Positions 25,946 to 34,150 of a stretch of 64,000 bases of DNA are shown here, one piece after another. A program made the position numbers and the translations under genes. Numbering within the stretch: position 1 is the stretch's first letter; each line of letters begins with the position of its first letter. Under the pieces are notes generated by a model. The model was not told where the DNA came from and ran no database searches. It saw only the letters and a list, made by a program, of their open reading frames with translations. Origin of the DNA: G020353115 sp964389685 (GTDB lineage: Bacteria; Bacteroidota; Bacteroidia; Bacteroidales; VadinHA17); contig CAYMFM010000004.1 in assembly GCA_964389685.1 (NCBI GenBank), positions 62,001-126,000 on the forward strand, given 5' to 3'.

Positions 25946-27883
25946 ATGCGTCAATTATACCTGCAAGTGCTTATTGAACAGTATAATTATCCTGTTGAAA
26001 GGATGGAACTGGAATATGCAGTATCATTCGGGCGTGAAAAAAAACGTGCCGACATTGTAATTTTTGACAAGCAGCAGACAACCTCCCCATACATCATGGT
26101 GGAATTGAAGAAACCAAAGTTGAAAGACGGAAAAGAACAGTTGAAATCCTATTGCAATGCAACAGGAGCACCTATCGGCGTGTGGACAAACGGGGAATCC
26201 ATATCGTATTACCACCGTAAAGACCCGAATTTCTTTGAAGATATTCCCGAAATCCCTAAAGCAAGTGAAAAACTGTCCGACATACTTTCAGAACGATGGT
26301 ATATCAAAGATTTAATTGATAAAGACAAGCTTGTAACTGAAAGAAAATCGCTGAAAGACTTAATCCTTGAAATGGAGGATGAAGTATTGGCGAATGCCGG
26401 GGTTGATGTGTTTGAAGAAGTTTTTAAGCTAATTTTTACCAAGCTTTTTGATGAACTTGAATCCGGCAGGAACAAGTTACGACACCTTGAATTCAGAAAT
26501 TACGGCGATACAGAAACCGAGTTGAAAGAAAAAATCCAAAATCTTTTTAATCATGCAAAAAGAAAATGGGAAGGCGTTTTTTCTGACAATGACCGCATAA
26601 ACCTTACCCCATCACACCTTTCAATTTGCGTGTCATCCTTACAGGATGTTAAATTGTTCAATTCAAATCTTGAAGTGGTGGACGATGCCTTTGAATACCT
26701 GATCAATAAAAGCAGTAAAGGTGAAAAAGGGCAATATTTCACTCCCCGCTTTGTGATTGATATGTGTGTAAAAATGCTGAACCCGCAGGAACATGAAACA
26801 ATGATTGATACTGCTGCCGGAAGCTGCGGTTTCCCGGTTCACACCATGTTTCATGTTTGGGAACAGATTATGAAGGATGAAGAATTGGATAAAAGTCACT
26901 TGTTTACACTGGAACAAAAACCCAGCAGGTGCGAGGATTATATAAGAGACAATGTTTTTGCAATAGATTTTGATGAAAAGTCGGTACGTGTTGCCAGGAC
27001 ATTGAATTTAATTGCTGGTGATGGACAATCCAATATAATGCATTTAAATTCATTGGATTGGGAACGATGGGACGACAGGATAAAAGACGAAGACTGGCAA
27101 TCAACCTATCACGAAGGATGGTTTAAATTTATAAAACACAGAATCCTAAAAAATGAAAATCACGAATTCGATTTTGATATATTAATGGCCAATCCGCCAT
27201 TCGCGGGGGACATTAAAGAAAGCCGGATATTGGCTAAATATGAACTTGGTAAAAAATCAAATGGTAAATACCAAAGCAAAGTCGGGCGCGATATTCTTTT
27301 TATTGAACGTAATCTCGATTTTTTAAAGCCGGGCGGAAGAATGGCCATTGTATTGCCACAGGGGAGGTTCAACAATTCATCCGACAAATACATCAGAGAT
27401 TTCATTGCAGAAAGATGCAGGATTTTAGCTGTAGTAGGCCTGCACGGCAATGTTTTCAAACCTCACACGGGCACCAAAACCAGCGTACTTTTTGTACAAA
27501 AATGGAACGATAACCCCCACCTGGGGCCGCTTTGCAGTAAAAAAGAAGATTACTCCATCTTTTTTGCCACAATGCAGGAACCAGCCAAAGACACAAGCGG
27601 GGATAAGATTTTCCTGCGTAAAAAAGACTTTGAACAGTTCCGGGTACAGCCCGAAACACCTGTTCCCCAGCAGCAGGAAATGAATTTAACAGAAGACCAA
27701 TGGTCATTTTATGTAAAAACAGCCAAAAATCTGGATGAATACATTTTGGATGAACACGACCATCTGGTAGTAAAACATGACCTGTTCAGTCAATCCCTCA
27801 AACACGGGCTGAAAACCAAAGAAGGTATAGCGGAGGCATTTACTGAATTTGCCAGAAAAGAGGGGCTGAGTTTTTTCGTGTAG
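25946..27883 (+). CDS. HsdR_N-type nuclease fused to N6-adenine DNA methylase (BcgI-A-like)
   Basis: The 645 residues counted from ATG 25946 start with a PD-(D/E)xK nuclease domain of the HsdR N-terminal type: acidic Asp36 in KKRADIVIF and Glu53-x-Lys55 in MVELKKPK. The HsdM-like methylase follows, with SAM motif I in IDTAAGSCGFP near residue 287 and catalytic NPPF near residue 416. No helicase or translocase domain is present. A nuclease-methylase fusion with a separate S subunit is the layout of type IIB BcgI rather than classical type I. The true N-terminus is probably at 25769, so expression may need reinitiation or readthrough past TAA 25898. Confidence 0.85.
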   Translation: MRQLYLQVLIEQYNYPVERMELEYAVSFGREKKRADIVIFDKQQTTSPYIMVELKKPKLKDGKEQLKSYCNATGAPIGVWTNGESISYYHRKDPNFFEDIPEIPKASEKLSDILSERWYIKDLIDKDKLVTERKSLKDLILEMEDEVLANAGVDVFEEVFKLIFTKLFDELESGRNKLRHLEFRNYGDTETELKEKIQNLFNHAKRKWEGVFSDNDRINLTPSHLSICVSSLQDVKLFNSNLEVVDDAFEYLINKSSKGEKGQYFTPRFVIDMCVKMLNPQEHETMIDTAAGSCGFPVHTMFHVWEQIMKDEELDKSHLFTLEQKPSRCEDYIRDNVFAIDFDEKSVRVARTLNLIAGDGQSNIMHLNSLDWERWDDRIKDEDWQSTYHEGWFKFIKHRILKNENHEFDFDILMANPPFAGDIKESRILAKYELGKKSNGKYQSKVGRDILFIERNLDFLKPGGRMAIVLPQGRFNNSSDKYIRDFIAERCRILAVVGLHGNVFKPHTGTKTSVLFVQKWNDNPHLGPLCSKKEDYSIFFATMQEPAKDTSGDKIFLRKKDFEQFRVQPETPVPQQQEMNLTEDQWSFYVKTAKNLDEYILDEHDHLVVKHDLFSQSLKHGLKTKEGIAEAFTEFARKEGLSFFV

Positions 27884-27915
27884 GCCCCTTCAATGAAGAA
27901 AAATACAAGGCTTTA

Positions 27916-29352
27916 TTGGAGGGGCTGGAAATTTCAGAGATATTATTTTCTATTCTCACAAAAAAAAATGAAAGATTTAGAATTGATTCAGAATTTGTAA
28001 AAAAAGAATATCTGAAAACGGAATTATTATTGGAAAAGAGGGAACATAAATATCTTAACGAAATAAATGCAAAGATCATCCATCCAACTGAAATAAAAAG
28101 GGAATTTGTAGAAGAAGGTGTGTGGTTTTTTAGAACTCAAAATCTCAGACCTCTTAGAATAGAAGATTCGAATAATGTTTTTATTTCAAAAGAAGACTCA
28201 AAACGTCTAATAAAAAATGAAATAAAGAAAAATGATATTTTATTAACAAGAACTGGCGCAAATTTTGGTCAATGTGCAATTTATAAGAAAGAATGTCTTA
28301 CTATTGGGTCTTCACATGTTCTCATTATCCGTAATACTTATTTTAATCAATCATATTTGGCAGCTTTTTTCAATACGAAATATGGTCGTTTAATGATAAA
28401 TAAGGGCATGTATGGAGGACTTCAACCTGAGGTTGCTCCATATTATCTTTTCAACATACCTATTCCATGTCTTTCAAAATATTTCCAAAACAAAATTGGA
28501 TGGTTGGTAGATCAATCTGCGAATCTTGAGAAATATTATCAACAAACATACACCCAAGCCGAAAACCTACTCCTCGAAACCCTTAGCTTAAAAGACTTTA
28601 AACCCATCCGGGGAAAAATAAATATCAAAAGCTTTTCCAATTCGTTTAGAGAAACCGGGCGCTTGGATGCAGAGTATTACCAGCCAAAGTACGAGCAAAT
28701 AGTAACACAGATAAAGAAAGTCAAAAATTCAGTCTTAGAGGATGTTGTTAATATTAAAAAATCTATCGAACCTGGCTCAGATGCATACTCTGATGAAGGA
28801 ATTCCATTTTTAAGGGTTGCTGATTATAATAAATTCGGAATATCAACTCCCCAGAAATGTTTATCTGATTCATATTATCAGGAAAACAAAAAAACATTAG
28901 AGAAACTAAAACCAAAGGCTAATACAATTTTATTTTCAAAAGATGGAAGTGTTGGTACAGCATACAAATTAAGGCAAGATGAAAACTTAATAACCTCCGG
29001 CGCAATCTTGCATCTTATAATAAGAAATAATAATGAGATTTTGCCAGATTATTTAACATTGGTTTTGAATTCCAAGTTAGTACAAATGCAGGCTGAAAGA
29101 GATGCGGGTGGTTCAATAATTTTACATTGGCGTGTAAATGAAATTGGAAATGTTTTATTACCAGTTATAGATTTTTCTATACAAAAAGAAATTTCGGAGC
29201 TTATTGAAAAAAGTTTCCTGCTTAAAAAACAATCTGAACAACTGCTGGAAATAGTCAAAATAGCTGTGGAAAAGGCTATTGAAACGAACGAGAAGCTCGC
29301 AGAGACATTCATTAATGAACAATTGGAGAATCTCAACTTGAATGGAGAATAA
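27916..29352 (+). CDS. Restriction-modification specificity subunit (HsdS-like)
   Basis: This 478-residue protein has two target-recognition halves. The first has GVWFFRTQNLRPLRI and NDILLTRTGANFGQCAIY; the second has GIPFLRVADYN, TILFSKDGSVGTAYKL and a helical spacer after IIEN-like segments. It should direct the adjacent methylase-nuclease to a bipartite DNA site. The called start is TTG. The same frame reads plausibly upstream (FNEEKYKALLEG) back to about 27880 without a standard start codon, so the true start is uncertain. Its 3' end overlaps the GIY-YIG gene by 11 nt. The two TRDs differ, which suggests an asymmetric target. Confidence 0.88.
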   Translation: MEGLEISEILFSILTKKNERFRIDSEFVKKEYLKTELLLEKREHKYLNEINAKIIHPTEIKREFVEEGVWFFRTQNLRPLRIEDSNNVFISKEDSKRLIKNEIKKNDILLTRTGANFGQCAIYKKECLTIGSSHVLIIRNTYFNQSYLAAFFNTKYGRLMINKGMYGGLQPEVAPYYLFNIPIPCLSKYFQNKIGWLVDQSANLEKYYQQTYTQAENLLLETLSLKDFKPIRGKINIKSFSNSFRETGRLDAEYYQPKYEQIVTQIKKVKNSVLEDVVNIKKSIEPGSDAYSDEGIPFLRVADYNKFGISTPQKCLSDSYYQENKKTLEKLKPKANTILFSKDGSVGTAYKLRQDENLITSGAILHLIIRNNNEILPDYLTLVLNSKLVQMQAERDAGGSIILHWRVNEIGNVLLPVIDFSIQKEISELIEKSFLLKKQSEQLLEIVKIAVEKAIETNEKLAETFINEQLENLNLNGE

Positions 29353-29800
29353 TCTTATACAAATAAGGTTTAACAAGGCACTAACCTTTGAACCTACTCA
29401 TATCCGTTCATTAATAGGGCTAACGGGATTATATTTCATTTTTTCAGAAAACTTCAGAATAAACTATCCGTTTGGCGACTCGAAATTGCTGTACATTGGT
29501 ATGAGCGAGAAAAAGACAAACAGCATGGGCAACCGCCTCATGGGGCATTTTGAAGGCACTTCGGGAAATCTGGGCCTTATGAATTACAGGAAGGTTGATT
29601 CTTTGTTTTTTACATACATCAACTTTGAAATGGTGAAGCAATTCTGGAAATACCGGATTGAAGACCTGGAGAGTTATTTTATACTTGATTTTGTTAAGAA
29701 TTTTGGAGTTTATCCGATCTGCAACAACAAATCAGGATATGATGTACTGGAAAAACAAATTGAATCAGAATTTATAATTGATTGGCAGTATTTTAATTAA
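29342..29800 (+). CDS. GIY-YIG-family nuclease
   Basis: This 152-residue protein has the GIY-YIG core in order: GLY at residues 29-31 (GLTGLYFIF), YIG in LLYIGMS (about 49-55), the conserved Arg65 in GNRLMGHF, His69, a later Glu in EDLESYFIL and Asn in YPICNNK. All expected catalytic positions are present, so an active endonuclease is likely. It overlaps the hsdS 3' end by 11 nt, a sign of translational coupling. That link argues it serves the restriction system, perhaps as an extra nuclease arm, although no direct precedent with BcgI-like partners was recognised. Confidence 0.75.
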   Translation: MENNLIQIRFNKALTFEPTHIRSLIGLTGLYFIFSENFRINYPFGDSKLLYIGMSEKKTNSMGNRLMGHFEGTSGNLGLMNYRKVDSLFFTYINFEMVKQFWKYRIEDLESYFILDFVKNFGVYPICNNKSGYDVLEKQIESEFIIDWQYFN

Positions 29801-29811
29801 AAACGATAATC

Positions 29812-30003
29812 ATGTCAGACAAAATTAAAAGTGGTAAGGTTGTTATTGATGATTTTTTCGCTGAAATATTAAATATTCCTGATACTCATGAAAGTACAGT
29901 AAAAAAATTGATTTCATTGTATTCAACCGGTAAACTTACCGATATAAATTTACAAAACGTCCTTGATGGTATCATTGAGGAAGAACTCAAACAAATCGAG
30001 TAA
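29812..30003 (+). CDS. 63-residue protein of unknown function in the defence cassette
   Basis: This short acidic protein (KSGKVVIDDFFAEILN, TVKKLISLYSTGKL, NVLDGIIEEELKQIE) is predicted to be mostly helical. It starts 11 nt after the GIY-YIG gene and ends 4 nt before the ATPase start, so it is firmly within the operon. It has no signal peptide, zinc motif or DNA-binding motif that can be recognised. A partner or regulator of the following ATPase is a reasonable guess from position only. Confidence 0.6.
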   Translation: MSDKIKSGKVVIDDFFAEILNIPDTHESTVKKLISLYSTGKLTDINLQNVLDGIIEEELKQIE

Positions 30004-30007
30004 GAAA

Positions 30008-32431
30008 ATGATGAAAATTAATTCATTAACCTTAAAAGGAATAAGGGGTGTTAAAAACATATTGCCGCTGGATTTGAATAAAAAGTCCATTCTTGTTTTT
30101 GGAGAGAATGGCTCTGGTAAAAGTTCAATTTCCGATGCTTTAGAGTGGTTCTATACAGACAGTATTGAACATATTTCGAGCGAAGAAATTGAGAAAAGGG
30201 GGAAAGGGGCAATTCGTAACATGTTTATTAACCAGAATGATGATGCATATATTGATATTCAATTCTCTGAAAGCAAATTAAATGCAACAAAAAGCATTGA
30301 TAATGCCGCAAAAGCATATATTTCAAATAATAACGAAGATTTTCAACAGTACATTAAGGATTCTCAATCAGAAAGATTGATCCTGAGATATTATCAATTG
30401 GTTGAATTCATTATTGCCACAAAAAAGGAAAAATTGGACAAGCTTCAGGAAATCATCGGATTTAGTGAAGTAGGAAAAATACGGGACCTTTTAAGAAAAA
30501 CAGGCGGCAGGATCAAACGGAATATAAAATCAGAACAATTTGACAATCAAAAAAGTGCAAAACAATCCACATTAATAGAGAATCTATGTCATCCGGTATA
30601 TACACCATCCGAATTTATTAATGCCTGCAATAAATTAATAAAACCCTTAAAACTTAATAAGGAAATAGGAACGCTTACTGATGTTGGCAAAATAATAAAA
30701 GAAATTGAACAGAAAGAAGACAATGCACTCTCAGGCCAGATTAATTTCTATAGTAAAATTGCCGAAACATTAAGCATTATTCAAGAGAATTCAGGCCAAA
30801 TATATGCCGAATACGAGGAATTCTACCACGCTTTTAACCTTATTCAGAAAGAACCGGAAAAAATAAAAAAACTAAAACTTTCCAGTTTACTGAATGAAGG
30901 TGTTAAGGTATTAAAAGATGAAATAATCAAAGAAGATATATGCCCTCTTTGTCAACAGGCTAAAAAAAGGATAGATTTAATAACAGAGTTAAATGAAAGA
31001 ATAGAAGAACTATCAGAAATTACCGAAGAAAAGGAAAATCTTGACGAAATAACAGCAAATTCAGAGAGCACTCTCAAAAGAAACATGGACTACATGCGGT
31101 CATTGTTAAGCGAAAAACTCTTTAGAGATGAAGGTTTTATTGATTTAAAAAACAAAGTACAATTTTTTGAGATCAAATTGAAAACCTTGGACGAAGAACT
31201 AAACAAGAATGTCTCTCAATCTGAACCTCTAAAAGAAACATCATCATTGCAAATCCCAGGAAAAGAATTTGAAAATCTGATTGAGTTATCTCAAAAAAAG
31301 GTTAAAGAATTGACGGAAAGTCAAGAAAAGAATATAAGGTTACAGATATACACCAAGCTTCTCCTTGCAAACGAAGCCTTTTTAGATTATTTGAAAATAG
31401 AAAAGAAACAAGAAATTTTAACAAAACAGCAACGAACATTTGATTTATTATTCTCCGATTTCATCAGGAGACAGGAAGAAGCAATTAACAATTTCCTTGA
31501 TAGGTTTTCTCATGATATCAATGAGTTTTATTGTATAATGAATCCAAATGAAAAGGTGCAAAACATAAAACTTGTGCCCATCAAAGATAGAAATACTGAT
31601 GATTTGCTTGGCATAACAATCGAATATGACTTTTTTGATAACACAACAACACAACCAGTTGCCTATTTAAGTGAGAGTCATATTAATTGTCTTGGTTTAT
31701 CATTCTTCTTAGCTTCAGTGAAGGCATTTAACAAAAGGAATTCATTTTTTATTCTTGATGATGTAGTATCGAGTTACGACCGTTCGCATAGAACCAGGTT
31801 TGCAAAACTGCTTCTTGATAAATTCAATGATGAATATCAAATAATCCTCTTGACACATGAACAGGAATTTTTCGAATTAATATCAAATACAATTAAAAGC
31901 AAGGGCTGGCAATTACAGGAGATAGGCTGGAACAAAGATGATGGAATATTCCTGAAAACTGCTCAAATTGATTATAAATCGCAAATTGAAAACAAATTGA
32001 AAGAACGAGACAAAAATGAATTGGGGAACCTGATAAGAAAATATCTTGAAAGACAATTAAAGATAATCGCCAATAACTTGGAATCTAAAGTTATTTTTAA
32101 ATTCAATAATACGAATGAAAAAAGAATGGCTCCTGAATTACTTGATTCAATCCAAAGTACTTTAAAGAAACATAGTAAAGAAATTAGCGAAAAAGCTGAT
32201 ATACCTGCATTTAATGGTATTCCGGCTTTTATTGCAAACACAACATCACATGATAATACATTTCAGGAAAGTATCGAAGATTTAGAAGTATTTTGGGAGG
32301 AAACGATCAAGCTGATTAAAGTATTTTACTGCAAGGATTGTAATAGATACCTCTCTACTAAGAATATTGACAAAGTCAATAAAAAAATAAGTTGTGGTTG
32401 TCCGGGATTAAATTATGAATGGAAAATTTGA
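30008..32431 (+). CDS. SMC/RecF-like AAA ATPase with zinc-hook CxxC and C-terminal zinc ribbon
   Basis: This 807-residue ABC-type ATPase has Walker A FGENGSGKSS (about residues 31-40), long coiled coils, and a zinc-hook-like CPLC at about 312-315 in DICPLCQQAKK. A signature-like LSESHINCLGLSFFLA is followed by Walker B FFILDDVVSSYD near residue 581 and a switch histidine in ILLTHE. The last 60 residues add FYCKDCNRYLS and SCGCPG, a second zinc-binding segment. RecF/SbcC-type ATPases are found in several defence systems, where they sense DNA ends or invading DNA. ATG 30008 is preferred over the frame opening at 29963, which would overlap the 63-residue gene. Confidence 0.82.
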   Translation: MMKINSLTLKGIRGVKNILPLDLNKKSILVFGENGSGKSSISDALEWFYTDSIEHISSEEIEKRGKGAIRNMFINQNDDAYIDIQFSESKLNATKSIDNAAKAYISNNNEDFQQYIKDSQSERLILRYYQLVEFIIATKKEKLDKLQEIIGFSEVGKIRDLLRKTGGRIKRNIKSEQFDNQKSAKQSTLIENLCHPVYTPSEFINACNKLIKPLKLNKEIGTLTDVGKIIKEIEQKEDNALSGQINFYSKIAETLSIIQENSGQIYAEYEEFYHAFNLIQKEPEKIKKLKLSSLLNEGVKVLKDEIIKEDICPLCQQAKKRIDLITELNERIEELSEITEEKENLDEITANSESTLKRNMDYMRSLLSEKLFRDEGFIDLKNKVQFFEIKLKTLDEELNKNVSQSEPLKETSSLQIPGKEFENLIELSQKKVKELTESQEKNIRLQIYTKLLLANEAFLDYLKIEKKQEILTKQQRTFDLLFSDFIRRQEEAINNFLDRFSHDINEFYCIMNPNEKVQNIKLVPIKDRNTDDLLGITIEYDFFDNTTTQPVAYLSESHINCLGLSFFLASVKAFNKRNSFFILDDVVSSYDRSHRTRFAKLLLDKFNDEYQIILLTHEQEFFELISNTIKSKGWQLQEIGWNKDDGIFLKTAQIDYKSQIENKLKERDKNELGNLIRKYLERQLKIIANNLESKVIFKFNNTNEKRMAPELLDSIQSTLKKHSKEISEKADIPAFNGIPAFIANTTSHDNTFQESIEDLEVFWEETIKLIKVFYCKDCNRYLSTKNIDKVNKKISCGCPGLNYEWKI

Positions 32432-32533
32432 ACGATAAATTAAATTTTTAATGTACCCTTGTTACTATATATTGCCTGTATTGCTAATGGGCAATCCGAA
32501 AAGACCGGTAAGACGAAGATTATGTAGGTTGTC

Positions 32534-32566
32534 TCTCCTGAGGCGACTGTAATGGGGTTCAGGAGA
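32534..32566. other. 8-bp perfect hairpin after the defence cassette
   Basis: TCTCCTGA (32534-32541) and TCAGGAGA (32559-32566) form a perfect stem with a 17-nt loop between the ATPase and the convergent fucP-like gene. No T-run follows on either strand, so it is not a standard intrinsic terminator. The rest of 32432-32628 holds no supported gene. Confidence 0.35.
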
Positions 32567-32628
32567 CCTGCATGACCGGCAGGGTCAAATCGCATATCGT
32601 TATGTATGCTGCATATTATGAGTCATAC

Positions 32629-33975
32629 TTATGGTAATGCACCAACCCTGCTGTTCCGAAGGGCACGTGAGGAATACCAGGTAATGAACACAAAACAGAG
32701 TAAAGGAACCAGGTAAGCCATGTTGATCCCGGCAGGAAGTTTTATACCACCAGCAACCCTGATTCGATCAATCCATGTTGAAACCAATCCCTCGAGTTGA
32801 GTGATCACCGCTCCGCCAACAATAGCCATGATCTGTAGCGATGATGCAATTTTTGTGTCTTCTCCAAGTCCCTTTACGGACATCCCGAAAATAGTCGGGA
32901 ACATCAAAGACATGCAACCGGACACACCCACCAGTGCAAATACACCCGGATATCCACCGACAAATACAACGGCAAGGCAGAGAACAGTAGCTACTGTGCT
33001 CAGGACAGTTAACAGTTTTTCTGGCCTTATGTACTTCATCAGAGCCGTACAGATGAATCGTGAAGAGACGAAAAGAATAAGGGATGCCAGGTAGTAATTG
33101 GCTGCTACCTGTTCTGCTGTCTTTTCTGATCCTGCCAGAACCTCTTCAAGGTTCAGTTCTTTCATTGCATACCGGATGGTAAAAGACCAGATCCCGATCT
33201 GGGCACCAACATAGAAGAACTGGGCCAGTGTACCCAGCACATAATTCCGGTTCTTAAAGAGGCGTTTAAGGGTGGGGCCCAGGTCAATTTTGCCTGATTG
33301 ATCGCCCGTGCGGGGCATTTTCACAAAATAGATCACGATCCATAGTGTCAGCAAAATGGCTCCAATGGTTACATAGGTTGTAGTAACGGCATTGAGTTCA
33401 CCGTTTTGAATGATCTTTAATTGCTCTGCTGTCATGGATGCCCTTTCCTCGGCTCCAGCTTTGTCCAGGTATGCCAGGATAAATATCTGGCTCAGGAACA
33501 CCCCCGTGATGGACCCGATGGGATTGAACGATTGGGCAAAATTCAGGCGCCGCGTAGCCGTCGAAGGATGTCCCATGGCTATGATGTAGGGATTGGCTGC
33601 TGTCTCCAGGATTGATAAACCTCCGAAAAGAATCCACAATGCTCCAAGGAAATGATAATAATTTGCGGTATATTTTGCCGGGAAGAAAAGAAAACAACCA
33701 ATCAGGTAAAGTCCCAACCCAAGCAAAACTCCGGATTTGTACGAAAACCTCTTGATATAAATGGCTGCCGGGAGGGCGAATATGAAATATCCCAACCCAT
33801 AGCAGGAGATCTGGATCAATGCGGTCCGTGAATCCGACATGCTCATTATTCGCTTAAATGCAGCAAGCAGTGTATCGGTCATGTTGTTAGCCAGACCCCA
33901 TAAGAAAAACAGGGAAGTAATCAGAACAAAGGGTAACCAGATGCCTTTCGGAACCAATCTCTCTTTTTTCTCCAT
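32629..33975 (-). CDS. FucP-like sugar:H+ symporter (MFS)
   Basis: This 448-residue integral-membrane permease with about 12 hydrophobic segments resembles the L-fucose:H+ symporter group. Family hallmarks include LFFLWGLANNMTDTLLAAFK in helix 1 and ETAANPYI in the middle, followed by NFAQSFNPIGS. It would take up a monosaccharide across the inner membrane; fucose, glucose/galactose or mannose-type substrates are all known in the family. Placed between the defence cassette and a sulfatase/GH2 operon, it could import the sugar released by those enzymes. It is divergent from a lipoprotein gene at 34151 across 175 nt. Confidence 0.9.
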   Translation of the reverse strand: MEKKERLVPKGIWLPFVLITSLFFLWGLANNMTDTLLAAFKRIMSMSDSRTALIQISCYGLGYFIFALPAAIYIKRFSYKSGVLLGLGLYLIGCFLFFPAKYTANYYHFLGALWILFGGLSILETAANPYIIAMGHPSTATRRLNFAQSFNPIGSITGVFLSQIFILAYLDKAGAEERASMTAEQLKIIQNGELNAVTTTYVTIGAILLTLWIVIYFVKMPRTGDQSGKIDLGPTLKRLFKNRNYVLGTLAQFFYVGAQIGIWSFTIRYAMKELNLEEVLAGSEKTAEQVAANYYLASLILFVSSRFICTALMKYIRPEKLLTVLSTVATVLCLAVVFVGGYPGVFALVGVSGCMSLMFPTIFGMSVKGLGEDTKIASSLQIMAIVGGAVITQLEGLVSTWIDRIRVAGGIKLPAGINMAYLVPLLCFVFITWYSSRALRNSRVGALP

Positions 33976-34150
33976 CGTATGAAATGATATCTTGTGAATT
34001 ACTGCAAGCCAAAATTTCAGGTGTAGTAAATATAATTATATTTCCCAACAATTTTTGCAGACTTGCAACCCCAAAATAATAGTCATCCGCTGTATTCGTT
34101 TCCGGTATGATTTTTGAAGTAATCTGAGACGTAAACCTAAACCTATCCGT

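Noticed and set aside
32432..32628. A short frame reading LLLYIACIANGQ and onward after the ATPase gene
   Set aside because: It contains internal stops and has no family match; it may be a decayed signal peptide, but nothing supports naming it.
23763..32628. Prophage or integrative element carrying the defence cassette
   Set aside because: No integrase, attachment-site direct repeats, phage structural genes or tRNA were seen at either edge.
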